Part shown: one piece after another, positions 8,442-18,075 of the stretch
Layout: the number at the start of each line of letters is the position of its first letter
Position numbering within the stretch: position 1 is the first letter of the stretch
From: Poseidonocella pacifica
Lineage (GTDB): Bacteria; Pseudomonadota; Alphaproteobacteria; Rhodobacterales; Rhodobacteraceae
DNA length: 64,000 nt
Assembly (NCBI RefSeq): GCF_900111875.1
Contig: NZ_FOJU01000008.1
Location: 1-64,000, forward strand
Reading direction: 5' to 3'
The notes under the pieces: generated by a model
Seen by the model: only the letters and a program-made list of their open reading frames with translations
Databases searched by the model: none
Told to the model about the DNA's origin: nothing
Program-made: the position numbers and the translations under genes

Positions 8442-8873
8442 GGGCAGGTTCCTGAAAATTGCGATGTTTTGCGATAGGTGGGCTATTCCACAAGCAGCTG
8501 GGATTCATCAAATCCAGCGCCCCGCCAGCGCGTCACATTGGCCCGAAACGGCGGCGAATGCGCGGGTTTGGTGGGGGTCATTCCCGAATTTGCCTAAACA
8601 TTATGCAGCTGTTTGGGGCTGCGTCCGCGAAACCGGGGCGTTGTGTGGGTGATTTTTCCGCGAGGCGGGGGGGTTATTTAAAGGCTTATTTACAATGGCA
8701 TAGCTGGCAATCGGACCCTGTGCACAACCTATCTGAATTTCTATAGTATAACCTTTGATTATATATCTAATTCACAGATAATCCTGTTTTATCTGGAGTA
8801 TTCTGCGTGCCCCCCCGACTTTGGCGGCACAGCGCATGCTGACAATGCGCGAACCAACAGGAGACCTCCCCAA
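8442..8873. promoter_or_regulatory. Divergent regulatory region with dyad
   Basis: This 432-bp gap separates the dehydrogenase from the ABC/hydantoin operon. The right part (8740-8800) is AT-rich against a GC-rich background. It holds an inverted repeat, CAGATAA (8775-8781) and TTATCTG (8789-8795), with a 7-nt spacer, about 80 nt before the binding-protein start. It is a likely operator for one of the local LysR or GntR regulators. No gene was seen. Confidence 0.5.
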
Positions 8874-9761
8874 ATGTCCTTCAAGCCTATGTCCTGCAAA
8901 CTCGCATCCCTCGGTGCTATCGCCGCCCTGGTTGCCACCACTGCCGCCCATGCCGAGGGCGAGCCCCCCGCCGAAGTCGCGCCCATCAAGGACGCCTACA
9001 AAGCTGGCATCGACGGCACCTTCGCGCCCCACGCCTTCCCCTCGCTTGATGGCGGCATTCAGGGTTTCAACGTCGATATCGCCTCGGCCATGGCCGAAAA
9101 GCTGGGCGTCGAGATCGAAATCATTGCCGGTCAGTACACCGGCCTGTTCCCCGCGCTGCATTCGGAAACGTTTGACTACATCGCCGCGCCCACGACCGTG
9201 ACCGAAGAGCGGTCCAAGACGCTGCTGTTCACCGAAGGGTTCATGGAAACTAACTTTGGTTTCGCGGCCAAGCCGGGTTCGGGCATCGCCAGCGTCGAGG
9301 ACCTGCGTGGCAAGACCGTCACCGCCAACAAGGGCTCGCTGTACGAGACATGGCTGACCGAACGCGCCGAGGAAATGGACATGACCGTCCTGACCTTTGG
9401 CACCTCGTCCGACGCGCTTGAGGCCGTCACCTCGGGCCGCGCCGATGCCAGCATGGCGGGCATGACCGCCACCGCATGGGCCGGCAAGATGAACCCGAAC
9501 CTGGAATTCGCGTTCCAGATCAACACCGGCCTGTCCTGGGCACTGCCCTTCCGCCGCGAAGATTACGCCACGCGCAACCTGTTCGACTCCGCGCTGGAAT
9601 GCCTCAAGATCGACGGCACCATGGCCGCGCTGTCGGAAAAGTGGTTCGGCATCACACCCGAAGAGGGCGAGCTGATCGTGACCCCGTCGGCAGGTTACGG
9701 CACTCCGGGTTTTGAGGGCTACCAGCCCGACGAGCACGAGGCATCCTGCGACTTCGGTTGA
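8874..9761 (+). CDS. ABC substrate-binding protein, family 3
   Basis: A 295-aa periplasmic binding protein of the polar amino-acid type. Residues 1-27 form a signal peptide (hydrophobic LGAIAALVATTAAHA, cleavage after AHA). The mature part shows GFNVDIASAMAEKLGV, the family signature near the first lobe, and RGKTVTANKGS after the hinge. It captures a small amino-acid-like ligand for the ATPase and permeases downstream. Context with carbamoylase and hydantoinase suggests a hydantoin, N-carbamoyl amino acid or related ureide as ligand; this is inferred. Confidence 0.92.
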   Translation: MSFKPMSCKLASLGAIAALVATTAAHAEGEPPAEVAPIKDAYKAGIDGTFAPHAFPSLDGGIQGFNVDIASAMAEKLGVEIEIIAGQYTGLFPALHSETFDYIAAPTTVTEERSKTLLFTEGFMETNFGFAAKPGSGIASVEDLRGKTVTANKGSLYETWLTERAEEMDMTVLTFGTSSDALEAVTSGRADASMAGMTATAWAGKMNPNLEFAFQINTGLSWALPFRREDYATRNLFDSALECLKIDGTMAALSEKWFGITPEEGELIVTPSAGYGTPGFEGYQPDEHEASCDFG

Positions 9762-9782
9762 TCCGCATCGCGTGATCTTACG

Positions 9783-9804
9783 GGCCGGGGCGCAATCCCC
9801 GGCC
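9783..9804 (+). terminator. Hairpin between binding protein and ATPase
   Basis: An 8-bp GC stem (GGCCGGGG/CCCCGGCC) with a 6-nt loop follows the binding-protein stop by about 20 nt. There is no T tract. Such hairpins usually stabilise or partly terminate the message so that binding protein exceeds transporter. Confidence 0.6.
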
Positions 9805-9834
9805 ACCCCCTAAACACCCTCAGGCTTTTTGCAC

Positions 9835-10596
9835 ATGTCGGCACCCCAGCCTCTTCCCACGCTTGAAATCACCGCGCTTGAAAAGCGCTTCGGAGACACG
9901 CAGGTGCTGCGGTCCATCGACCTCAAGGTCGCCAATGGCGAGCTGGTGTTCGTGATCGGGCCGTCCGGGTCTGGCAAATCCACCATGCTGCGGTGTTGCA
10001 ACCGGCTAGAGGAACCCACCTCGGGTGCGATCCATGTCAACGGCAAGCCGATGCTGGGCATCACCCGCCGCGATCTGGACCGGATGCGGCTGCAGGTGGG
10101 CATGGTGTTTCAGGGGTTCTTTCTTTACCCGCATTTGTCCGTGCTGAAAAACGTGACACTGGCACAGCGCAAGGCGCTCAAGCGCCCCGCGGCCGAGGCT
10201 GACGCGCGCGCGCTGGAGATGCTCGACAAGGTCGGGCTGAAGCACAAGGCCAGCGCCATGCCCGGCGAGCTGTCCGGCGGGCAGCAACAGCGCGTCGCCA
10301 TCGCACGCGCCCTTGCGCTGGACCCCAAGGTGATGCTGTTCGATGAACCGACCTCGGCGCTGGACCCGGAATTGGTGGGATCGGTGCTCAAGGTGATGCG
10401 CGATCTGCGCGAGGGCGGCATGACCATGATCGTCGTCAGCCACGAGATGCAATTCGCCCGTGAGGCCGCCGACCGCGTGGTGTTCATGGATGGCGGCGTG
10501 ATCGTCGAACAGGGCACCCCGTCGGAAATTTTCGGCAATCCCAGATCCGAACGCCTGCGCGCGTTCCTGTCGCGTGTATCGGGCGAGGCCGCCTGA
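9835..10596 (+). CDS. Amino-acid type ABC ATPase
   Basis: A 253-aa ATP-binding subunit. Walker [10 protein letters not shown] is at 42-50, the Q-loop is in VFQGFF, the ABC signature LSGGQ is at about 146-150 and Walker B VMLFDE at 166-171, with the switch His in SHEM. The protein closely follows GlnQ/HisP-type proteins. ATG 9835 is preferred; TTG 9829 would add two residues. It powers import with the two permeases that follow; its stop overlaps the next ATG by one base. Confidence 0.93.
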   Translation: MSAPQPLPTLEITALEKRFGDTQVLRSIDLKVANGELVFVIGPSGSGKSTMLRCCNRLEEPTSGAIHVNGKPMLGITRRDLDRMRLQVGMVFQGFFLYPHLSVLKNVTLAQRKALKRPAAEADARALEMLDKVGLKHKASAMPGELSGGQQQRVAIARALALDPKVMLFDEPTSALDPELVGSVLKVMRDLREGGMTMIVVSHEMQFAREAADRVVFMDGGVIVEQGTPSEIFGNPRSERLRAFLSRVSGEAA

Positions 10597-11264
10597 TGGA
10601 TTTCGGCAATGTCTTTTTGAACCCCGACATCATCGCGACCTATATGCCGCAGATGATCCGCGCGGTCTGGGTCACCATCTGGATTTCAGTGCTGGTGGTG
10701 ATTTCGGGGCTGGCGCTTGGGGCGTTTCTGGCCGGGCTGCGGGCCTATCAGAAACGCTGGCTGGCGTGGCCCATCGTGTTGTTCGCGGACCTGATGCGCG
10801 CGCTGCCGCCGCTGGTGTTGATGCTGATCCTGTTCTTTGGGCTGCCCTCGCTGGGGGTGATCCTGTCGGATTGGTTTGTGCTCTATCTGGTGCTGACGCT
10901 GGTGTTGGCGGCGTTTGTCGAAGAAATCTTCTGGGCGACGCTCACCTCTCTGCCGCGTGGCCAGTGGGAGGCGGGTGCCGCCACGGGCCTGTCGTTCAAC
11001 CAAGTGCTGGTCAACGTGATCTTTCCCCAAGCGGTGCGCACCAACATTCCGCAGCTGGTGAACCGATCGCTGACCATTTCCAAGATGACCGCCTATGGCT
11101 CGGTCATTGGCGTCAAGGAAATCGTGTCGGTCGCAGGCTCGGCGCAGGCGTTTTCGGGGTCGGCCACGCCGCTGACCATGGCGGCGATCGCCTATCTGAT
11201 CATCTTCTTTCCGGCGATGTTGCTGTCACGCTACGTCGAAAACCGGTTCCAATACGACCACTGA
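10596..11264 (+). CDS. ABC permease, amino-acid type (1)
   Basis: A 222-aa inner-membrane permease with about five hydrophobic segments. The cytoplasmic coupling loop is RGQWEAGAATGLSFNQVLVN, the EAA motif of HisMQ-type permeases. Start ATG overlaps the ATPase stop (TGATG), so translation is coupled. It forms a heterodimer with the next gene product. Confidence 0.92.
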   Translation: MDFGNVFLNPDIIATYMPQMIRAVWVTIWISVLVVISGLALGAFLAGLRAYQKRWLAWPIVLFADLMRALPPLVLMLILFFGLPSLGVILSDWFVLYLVLTLVLAAFVEEIFWATLTSLPRGQWEAGAATGLSFNQVLVNVIFPQAVRTNIPQLVNRSLTISKMTAYGSVIGVKEIVSVAGSAQAFSGSATPLTMAAIAYLIIFFPAMLLSRYVENRFQYDH

Positions 11265-11273
11265 GGGACCGAC

Positions 11274-11945
11274 ATGGACACCATCATCAACGCCTTTTTC
11301 AACATCGACATCATGCGACAGGCCGCGCCGCTGCTGCTCAAGGGGGCGTGGGTCACGCTGCAGCTCTGCGCCGTGGTGATCGTTCTGGGCATTTCGGGGG
11401 GACTGACGCTGGGGCTGCTGGCCTCGTCGAAAAATGCCGCCGTGCGCTTGCCCGCGTTCCTGTTCATCGATTTCTTTCGCGCCATCCCGCCGCTGATCCT
11501 GTTGATCCTGATCTATGCGGGGTTGCCGTTCATCGGCATCCGCGTGCCGCCGTTCGTCGCCGTGTGCATCGCGTTTTTGCTGAACAATTCCGCCTACTTC
11601 GCCGAGATCTTTCGCAGCGGCATCAAATCCGTCTCGCGCGGCCAGACCGAAGCCGCCCGTGCCTCCGGCCTTAGCCCCGCGCAAACCCAAGCCTTTGTGA
11701 TCCTGCCCCAAGCGGTGCGCAACGTGCTGCCCGACCTGCTGTCCAACGTGGTCGAGATCGTCAAGCTGACCTCGATCGCCTCGGTCGTGTCCCTGACCGA
11801 GCTTTTGTACAGCGCCAACATGGCCCGCGCTGTGACCTATAATTCCTCGCCGCTGGTGATGGCGGCCCTGATGTACCTAGTTGTTTTGTGGCCGCTGGTG
11901 CGCGTGATCTCACGCTTTCAGCGCGGCCTTTCGATCAGCAGCTAA
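11274..11945 (+). CDS. ABC permease, amino-acid type (2)
   Basis: A 223-aa partner permease. Membrane segments alternate with the EAA loop RGQTEAARASGLSPAQTQAF. It starts 9 nt after the first permease. With the binding protein and ATPase this completes a polar amino-acid type importer directly upstream of the carbamoylase and hydantoinase. Confidence 0.92.
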   Translation: MDTIINAFFNIDIMRQAAPLLLKGAWVTLQLCAVVIVLGISGGLTLGLLASSKNAAVRLPAFLFIDFFRAIPPLILLILIYAGLPFIGIRVPPFVAVCIAFLLNNSAYFAEIFRSGIKSVSRGQTEAARASGLSPAQTQAFVILPQAVRNVLPDLLSNVVEIVKLTSIASVVSLTELLYSANMARAVTYNSSPLVMAALMYLVVLWPLVRVISRFQRGLSISS

Positions 11946-11966
11946 ATTCTGGAAGAGATTGATACG

Positions 11967-12893
11967 ATGACAAAAATGATCCTTGCGGCCGCACAGATGG
12001 GTGGCATTCAAAAGGCAGAATCCCGCGATGCGGTGGTGGCCCGGATGCTGGCGCTGATGGCGCAGGCGCATGACAAGGGCGCGGGCTTTATCGCCTTTCC
12101 CGAAATGTGCCTGACCACGTTCTTTCCGCGCTTTTACGTCGAGGACCGCGCCGAATTCGACCATTGGTTTGAAACGCAAATGCCCGGCCCCGCGACGCAG
12201 CCGCTGTTCGACGCGGCCAAGGCCTATGGCATGGGCATGACCTTTGGGTATTGCGAACTGACCCCCGAGGGCGACCATTACAACACTGCCATCATCGTAT
12301 CCCCCGATGGCGCGATCACGCTGAAATACCGCAAGATCCACCTGCCGGGTCATGCGGAATACGAACCCGAACGCACGCACCAGCATCTTGAAAAGCGCTA
12401 TTTCCTGCCCGGAGACCTTGGGTTCAATGTCACCCGCAGCCAGGACGTGCTGATGGGTCTGGCGATTTGTAACGACCGCCGCTGGCCCGAGGCATGGCGC
12501 GAGTTGGGCCTGCAAGGGGTTGAACTGGTGTGCATCGGCTACAACACGCCGTCGCAGAACAACCTGTCGAAATCCGAGGGGCTGGAACAGCGGCTGTATC
12601 ATCACGAATTGTCGATCTGCGCCGGGGCCTATCAGAATTCCACCTATGCTATGGCCGTTGCGAAATGCGGGATGGAAGACGGCAACCACATGATCGGCGG
12701 CACGATCATCGTTGACCCCGACGGGTTCGTCATCGCCAAGGCAGAAACCGAAGGCGACGAGTTGATCACCGCCGAGGCCGATTTTGCGAAATGCGCCTTT
12801 GGCAAATCCACCGTTTTCAACTTTGCAGCCCACCGCCGGATCGAACATTATGGCCGCATCGCCACCCAGACGGGCGTCAAGCTGCCGGAGTAA
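11967..12893 (+). CDS. N-carbamoyl-D-amino-acid amidohydrolase
   Basis: A 308-aa nitrilase-superfamily enzyme. The catalytic triad is in place as Glu46 (FPEM), Lys123 (YRKIHLPG) and Cys168 (AICNDRRWPE). Length and the TFFPRFY and RTHQHLEKRYF segments match D-carbamoylases, which hydrolyse N-carbamoyl-D-amino acids to D-amino acid, CO2 and ammonia. It lies between the ABC importer and a D-hydantoinase, 6 nt before the latter, so the two steps of hydantoin opening are co-transcribed. A beta-ureidopropionase role is less likely given the sequence. Confidence 0.92.
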   Translation: MTKMILAAAQMGGIQKAESRDAVVARMLALMAQAHDKGAGFIAFPEMCLTTFFPRFYVEDRAEFDHWFETQMPGPATQPLFDAAKAYGMGMTFGYCELTPEGDHYNTAIIVSPDGAITLKYRKIHLPGHAEYEPERTHQHLEKRYFLPGDLGFNVTRSQDVLMGLAICNDRRWPEAWRELGLQGVELVCIGYNTPSQNNLSKSEGLEQRLYHHELSICAGAYQNSTYAMAVAKCGMEDGNHMIGGTIIVDPDGFVIAKAETEGDELITAEADFAKCAFGKSTVFNFAAHRRIEHYGRIATQTGVKLPE

Positions 12894-12899
12894 CCCCCT

Positions 12900-14357
12900 A
12901 TGTCATTCGATACTGTCATTCATGACGGGCTGATCGCCACCACCGAGGGCGTCACCACCGGCGACATCGGCATCACCGATGGCCGCATCACCGCCATGGC
13001 CGAAAAGCTGCCCGGCGGCACGCGGCGCATTGATGCGGGGGGCCGTGTCGTCATGCCCGGTGGCATCGAAACCCACGCCCATATCGCGCAGGAAAGCTCA
13101 TCCGGGGTGATGACGGCGGATGATTACCTGTCGGGGTCGATTTCGGCCGCGTTCGGGGGGAACTCATCCTTTATCCCCTTTGCCGCCCAGCAGCGCGGCG
13201 AAAGCGTCGATGACGTGCTGAAAACCTATCATGCGCGCGGCGCGCGGTCGGTGATTGACTATTCCTACCACCTGATCATCTCCGACCCGACGCAAAAGGT
13301 GCTGGCCGAGGAACTGCCCCGCGCCTTTGCCCGTGGCATCACCAGCTTCAAGGTCTTTATGACCTATGATCTGATGAACATCGGTGACGGGGGCATGTTG
13401 GATATCCTGACTGTTGCGCGCAAGCATGGCGCCATCACCATGGTCCATGCGGAAAACAACGAGATGGTCAAATGGATGAACCGCCAGCTGGCGGACCGTG
13501 GCCTGACCGCGCCGCGCTATCATGCCATTTCGCGCCCCGAACTGGCCGAGCAAGAGGCTATCAACCGCGCGGTGCAGCTGGCCAAGCTGGCGGATGCCAC
13601 GCTGTTCGTTGTGCATGTTTCGACCGAAGGTGGTGCCGATATCATCCGGCGCGAGCAATTCAACGGCGCCAAGCTGTTTGCCGAAACCTGCCCGCAATAC
13701 CTCTCGCTGACCCGTGACGATCTGGACCGTCCGGGGATGGAGGGGGCGAAATACATCTGCTCTCCGCCGCTGCGCGATGCGGCCACGCAAGACGCGCTGT
13801 GGCATCACATCCGCATGGGCACCTTTGTGGGGGTTCATTCCGATCACGCGCCTTACCGCGCGGATGAGACGGGCAAGTTCGTTAACGGGTTCGATGTGCC
13901 CTATCCCAAGCTGGCCAACGGAATGCCCGGCATCGCCCTGCGCTTGCCCTGGCTGTTTTCCGAAGGTGTTGTCGCCGGGCGCATCACGCTGGAACAGTTT
14001 GTCGGCCTGAGCAGCACCAACACTGCCAAGGTCTTTGGCTGCACCACCAAGGGCCGTTTGGCGCCGGGTATGGACGCCGATATCGCCATCTGGGACCCCG
14101 AGACGCGCTATACCGTGACCCTCGCCGATCAACATGACAACATGGATTACACCCCTCTGGACGGTCACGACCTGACGGGCCGCCCCGAAACCGTGCTGAC
14201 GCGCGGCGCGGTGGTGGTCGACAAGGGGACGCTGGTGGCGCGCGAAGGGCAGGGGCAATTTTTTGGCCGCGCGCCGGTCGATCTGCGCGCGCGCCCTGGT
14301 GCCATGGTCAAGGAATTCGACCCGGCGCAGAACTTTGGTGCGGAGCTGCGCGGATGA
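12900..14357 (+). CDS. D-hydantoinase/dihydropyrimidinase (1)
   Basis: A 485-aa cyclic amidohydrolase of the TIM-barrel superfamily. The binuclear metal site is intact: His59 and His61 (THAH), the carbamylated Lys151 (FKVFMTY), His183 (VHAEN), His239 (VHVST) and Asp315 (SDHAP). It opens hydantoins or dihydropyrimidines to N-carbamoyl amino acids, which the preceding carbamoylase can hydrolyse. The next gene overlaps it (ATGA). A second, clearly different hydantoinase lies at 26,015. Confidence 0.93.
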   Translation: MSFDTVIHDGLIATTEGVTTGDIGITDGRITAMAEKLPGGTRRIDAGGRVVMPGGIETHAHIAQESSSGVMTADDYLSGSISAAFGGNSSFIPFAAQQRGESVDDVLKTYHARGARSVIDYSYHLIISDPTQKVLAEELPRAFARGITSFKVFMTYDLMNIGDGGMLDILTVARKHGAITMVHAENNEMVKWMNRQLADRGLTAPRYHAISRPELAEQEAINRAVQLAKLADATLFVVHVSTEGGADIIRREQFNGAKLFAETCPQYLSLTRDDLDRPGMEGAKYICSPPLRDAATQDALWHHIRMGTFVGVHSDHAPYRADETGKFVNGFDVPYPKLANGMPGIALRLPWLFSEGVVAGRITLEQFVGLSSTNTAKVFGCTTKGRLAPGMDADIAIWDPETRYTVTLADQHDNMDYTPLDGHDLTGRPETVLTRGAVVVDKGTLVAREGQGQFFGRAPVDLRARPGAMVKEFDPAQNFGAELRG

Positions 14358-15028
14358 TTGATATTCTGCTGGTGAACCCCAATTCGTCGGTCACTGTGAC
14401 GCGGGGGATGGATGCCACCGCGCGCGCCATGCTGCCTGCTGGGCTGACTTTGTCGTCGGTGGATCTGCCCGATAGTCCGGCGACGATTTATACCGATGAA
14501 CACGTGGCGCGGGCGGGGCTTGGCCTGTTGGATCTGGCGCGCGCCACGCCTGCGCGGGCGGTGATTACGGGGTGTTTTTCTGACCCCGGACTGGAGCTGC
14601 TGCGCGCCATGCCGGACGGGCCCGTCGCGATTGGGTGCCAAGAGGCGGCATTGCTGTCGGCCATGGGGCGCGCCGACCGTTTTGGCGTCATCGCGCTGGG
14701 TCCTGCGTCGATCCCGCGCCATCTGCGCATCATGCGGATAATGGGGATCGACGGGCGTCTTGCGGGCGAGCTGCATCTGAACGGGGCCTCTGCGGAATCC
14801 GGCATGCGCGACCCTGCGGTCTATGCGCTGATCCGTGAACGGGCAATGGAATTGGGCGATATGGGCGCGGGGGCCATCGTGCTGGGGTGCGCCGGAATGG
14901 CGTTGATCCGTGCGCGGCTTGAGTCGGACACCCGCCTTGCGGTGGTGGACCCGGTGTCCGCCGCGATGGCACAGGCGGTCGCGGCGTTGCAGGGCGATCC
15001 AGACTTTGATTTCGACCCCGCAGCATGA
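14354..15028 (+). CDS. Aspartate/glutamate/hydantoin racemase
   Basis: A 224-aa cofactor-independent racemase. The two acid/base cysteines are Cys74 (ITGCFSDPG) and Cys179 (LGCAGM), and NPNSS at the N-terminus is typical of hydantoin racemases (HyuE/HyuA type). It interconverts D and L 5-substituted hydantoins so that a stereospecific hydantoinase can consume both. ATGA overlap with hydantoinase implies coupled translation; the following LysR gene is coupled in the same way. Confidence 0.9.
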   Translation: MIDILLVNPNSSVTVTRGMDATARAMLPAGLTLSSVDLPDSPATIYTDEHVARAGLGLLDLARATPARAVITGCFSDPGLELLRAMPDGPVAIGCQEAALLSAMGRADRFGVIALGPASIPRHLRIMRIMGIDGRLAGELHLNGASAESGMRDPAVYALIRERAMELGDMGAGAIVLGCAGMALIRARLESDTRLAVVDPVSAAMAQAVAALQGDPDFDFDPAA

Positions 15029-16002
15029 CCACCGGCGCCGACAAGCTGCCAGAAACCTCGATGCGGCTGCTCGAAATTTTCGCCGCGATGATGGGGCAGC
15101 GCACCACGGTGGCCACCGCAGAAAGCCTTGGGATTTCGCAACCTGCCGTGTCCGCCGGGTTGCGCCAGTTGGAAACCCAGCTGGGGCTGACGCTGTTTGA
15201 ACGCACGGGCCGCCATCTGGAACCCACGCTTGAGGCGCGTAGCCTTTACGAAGAAATCCGCCCCCTGTTCGGTATCGTGCGCAGCTTTGGGATGCGCGCG
15301 CGCGATCTGCGCAATGGGCGGGTGGGGCGGCTGCGGGTGATCTCGACGCCGCCGCCGGGCTATTCGCTGATCCCGCAGGCGATGCGCGGGTTTCTGGACA
15401 CGCGCCCCGATGTCACGGTCAGCTTTGACGTCCGCCGCCTTGGCAATGTGCTAAGCGCGGTGCAGACCGGGCAGGCCGACGTGGGGGTCGGCCTTACCAA
15501 CGGGCGGCTGCCCAACGTCACTTCCGAGGACCTGCGTACCGGGCAGATGGTCGCGCTGCTGCCGCATGATCACCCGCTGGCGCGCGACGCCACGGTCAAG
15601 GTCGGCGCGCTGACCCATGAACGCTTCATCGGCATTGATCAGGAAAGCCACCTTGGCCGCATGGTCGCCCAGGCGTTCGAGGACGCGGGCGTCACCTATC
15701 ACCCGCAGCTTGAAACCCGCTATTGCCAAACCGCCGCCTCGCTGGCCGCCAACGGCATGGGGGTGTGCATCGTCGATCCGTGGTCGGCGCACCCCTATCT
15801 GGCGGAACACGCGGGCGGGCAGCGGTTGGTGGGGCGCCCCTTGGCACAGCCTTGCCCGATCCATTGCATGATGTTCACGCGCCGGGGTATCCCCCATTCC
15901 GGCCTGCTGAAAATATTCATGGCCGAAATTCGCCGCGCGTCGGCGTCGCTTGACTATCCCGGCCTTGAACGCCCCGAATCCGCACTGTCACCGGAGACCT
16001 GA
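15025..16002 (+). CDS. LysR-family regulator in hydantoin operon
   Basis: A 325-aa LysR-type regulator with HTH segment SLGISQPAVSAGLRQLETQLG near residues 35-57 and an effector domain. Its ATG overlaps the racemase stop, so it is made from the same message as the carbamoylase-hydantoinase-racemase genes, unlike the usual divergent LysR layout. A likely role is autoregulation of this operon by a pathway intermediate, inferred from position. Confidence 0.9.
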   Translation: MTTGADKLPETSMRLLEIFAAMMGQRTTVATAESLGISQPAVSAGLRQLETQLGLTLFERTGRHLEPTLEARSLYEEIRPLFGIVRSFGMRARDLRNGRVGRLRVISTPPPGYSLIPQAMRGFLDTRPDVTVSFDVRRLGNVLSAVQTGQADVGVGLTNGRLPNVTSEDLRTGQMVALLPHDHPLARDATVKVGALTHERFIGIDQESHLGRMVAQAFEDAGVTYHPQLETRYCQTAASLAANGMGVCIVDPWSAHPYLAEHAGGQRLVGRPLAQPCPIHCMMFTRRGIPHSGLLKIFMAEIRRASASLDYPGLERPESALSPET

Positions 16003-16003
16003 G

Positions 16004-16984
16004 ATGCCCCGATCCATTGCCATCACCGGCGGGGCGGGCTTTGTCGGCCTTGCCCTTGCCGAGGTTCTGCGCGCACAGGGCGACCGCGTTATCCTGCTGG
16101 ATATCGCGCCCCCCGATCCGCAGCTTTTCTCCCGCCCCGAGCTGGCGGGGACGCATTTCCACCCCTGTGACATACGCGATGCGGGCGCGCTGACCACCGC
16201 ATTGCGCAGTCATGGCAGCGATGCACTGATCCACGCCGCCGCCATCACGCCCAACGCCGAAACCACCCGCAGCCAGCCCCTGCGCATCGCGGAAATCAAC
16301 GTGCAGGGCGCGCTGAATGCAATGCAGGCCGCCGCCGACGCAGGGCTGCGCGATATGGTTCTGCTGTCGTCGATTTCGGTCTATGGCAGCCTTGGCACCC
16401 CCGGTGCCGATGCGTTGTACGAAACCGACGCCGCGCCGAATAGCCTTTATGGGGAAACCAAACAGGCGGCTGAGATTCTGTGCGCGCGCATCGCGCCGAT
16501 CTTGGGCCTGCGCCTTGCGACGCTGCGATTGGGGGCGATCTTTGGCCCGTGGGAAAGCCTGCGCGAGGCCCGCCCCGATCTGTCGCCGACGGGCGAAATT
16601 CAGCGTCTTGCCGCGTTGGGTCTCCCGGTGCGGATGGCCCATGATATGCGCGGCGATTGGGTCTATTCGCGCGATGCGGCGGCGATGATCGCGTCGGTGC
16701 TGCCCCATATGGAGGCGGCAGAGGGGTGCATTTTCAACGTCGGCGGCGGGCATGTGTTCGCGCTGACCGACTGGGCGCAGGCGATGGGTTTGCCCGCGCC
16801 GATCATCGACGCTGATCACCCCGATATCGCGCCCCGGTCCGATCCGCGCCGCCCCCCGATGTCGATTGCTGCCCTTCACGCGCTGAGCGGCATCGCGGGC
16901 AGTCGCCCCATGCTGGACGCCGCCGCCGATGAACGCCGCTGGCGTGCCACCCAACCGGAGACCCCCCGTGCCCCTGAAAGGTAA
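16004..16984 (+). CDS. NAD-dependent epimerase/dehydratase
   Basis: A 326-aa extended SDR. The nucleotide motif is GGAGFVG (about 8-14), HAAAITPN the second glycine-rich region, and Ser-Tyr-Lys appear as SSISVYG and YGETKQAAE. The family includes D-erythronate-type and uronate dehydrogenases as well as sugar epimerases. The start at 16,004 has GGAG upstream and replaces a longer in-frame ATG at 15,950. The substrate is unknown; it is paired with the next SDR. Confidence 0.88.
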   Translation: MPRSIAITGGAGFVGLALAEVLRAQGDRVILLDIAPPDPQLFSRPELAGTHFHPCDIRDAGALTTALRSHGSDALIHAAAITPNAETTRSQPLRIAEINVQGALNAMQAAADAGLRDMVLLSSISVYGSLGTPGADALYETDAAPNSLYGETKQAAEILCARIAPILGLRLATLRLGAIFGPWESLREARPDLSPTGEIQRLAALGLPVRMAHDMRGDWVYSRDAAAMIASVLPHMEAAEGCIFNVGGGHVFALTDWAQAMGLPAPIIDADHPDIAPRSDPRRPPMSIAALHALSGIAGSRPMLDAAADERRWRATQPETPRAPER

Positions 16985-17738
16985 AAGCGCCCTCGTCACA
17001 GGCGCGTCGTCCGGCATTGGCCGCGCCATCGCGCTGCGTCTGGCAAAGGCGGGTGCGACCGTCTGGGCCAGCGATATTACCACGGATGTGGTCGAAGGCG
17101 GCCCCCCGGTGGCCGAACCGCTCGCGCAGATCTCGCCCGCCTCGTGCTTTGCCCAGCTGGATGTGCGCGACCACGCGGCCTGTGCGCAGCTGTGCGCCGA
17201 CATCCGCCAACAGCACGGGCGGCTGGACATCGTGGTGCCCTCGGCCATGACGCCGGGACGCGGTAGCCTGCCCGAGACCACGCCCGAGGCTTGGCGCCGC
17301 GTCATGTCGGTCAACATGGATGGGATGTTCAACATCCTGTCCGGCGCGCTGGTGCAGATGCGGGATCAGACAGCCGAAAACGACGAACGCGGGCGCATCG
17401 TGGTGATCGGCTCGCAGCATGGCATGGTCGCCGCGCCGGGCGCGTTTTCCTATGGCGTGTCCAAGGCCGCGGTGTTGCAGATGATGCGACAGGTCGCCGT
17501 GGAACACGCGGATGAGGGGATCATCTGCAACGCTGTGTCACCGGGCAAGATCTTGACCGGCAAGACCGGCCCGGCGGTAGCCGATGATGTACTTGCCTAT
17601 TCCCAAACGCGCACGCCGTTGCCGCGCCTTGGCCGCCCGGCGGATGTGGCCGGGGCGGTGGCCTTCCTGTGCGATCCGGCGACGACATATATCACCGGGC
17701 ATAACCTGTTGGTCGATGGCGGGTGGATGGCGGGCTAG
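16968..17738 (+). CDS. SDR-family oxidoreductase
   Basis: A 256-aa classical SDR. Cofactor motif TGASSGIG is near residues 10-17; catalytic Ser (IGSQHG) and Tyr-x3-Lys (YGVSKAA) are present; DGGWM is the C-terminal motif. The start is GTG at 16,968, chosen because GGAG precedes it and the upstream in-frame ATG lies inside the epimerase gene. It overlaps that gene by 17 bp. It is likely an NAD(P)-dependent alcohol or sugar dehydrogenase. Confidence 0.87.
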   Translation: MPLKGKSALVTGASSGIGRAIALRLAKAGATVWASDITTDVVEGGPPVAEPLAQISPASCFAQLDVRDHAACAQLCADIRQQHGRLDIVVPSAMTPGRGSLPETTPEAWRRVMSVNMDGMFNILSGALVQMRDQTAENDERGRIVVIGSQHGMVAAPGAFSYGVSKAAVLQMMRQVAVEHADEGIICNAVSPGKILTGKTGPAVADDVLAYSQTRTPLPRLGRPADVAGAVAFLCDPATTYITGHNLLVDGGWMAG

Positions 17739-17808
17739 GGCACAGTCGAGCTGGTGCGAGGCCCATACCACTCTGCGGTTTGGCACCGATGGGTAAGGGC
17801 GACGCCGC

Positions 17809-18030
17809 ATGGCACGAAGCGCAAAGCAGAAAGACCGGTCCAAGCTGATCTGCGCGTCGTTGCGTTCGGCGATTTTGGAACGGGCGTTGATGCCGGGGAT
17901 GAAGCTGCCCGTGGATTCGCTGGGCGAACGGTTCGGGGCCAGCCGCACGATCATTCGTCAGTCGTTGGAACGATTGGCCACCGAAGGTCTGGTGGACCTG
18001 CGCCACCACACGGGGGCCGCCGTCGGGCAT
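17809..18030 (+). pseudogene. GntR-family regulator, 5' fragment
   Basis: The first 70 residues are a GntR/FadR winged helix: SLRSAILERALMPGMKLP, LGERFGASRTIIRQSLERL, GLVDLRHHTGAAV. The frame then runs into sequence belonging to an IS6-type element and no effector domain follows. It was probably the regulator of the flanking catabolic genes (TRAP, aldolase, deaminase) before disruption. Confidence 0.75.
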
Positions 18031-18075
18031 TGTCAGGTTGTTGAAGTGACTTGGGTTCATGCTTGGCGACCGCTC

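Noticed and set aside
13164-14258. 364-aa minus-strand open frame
   Set aside because: Antisense to the hydantoinase at 12,900, whose metal ligands are all present in the plus frame.
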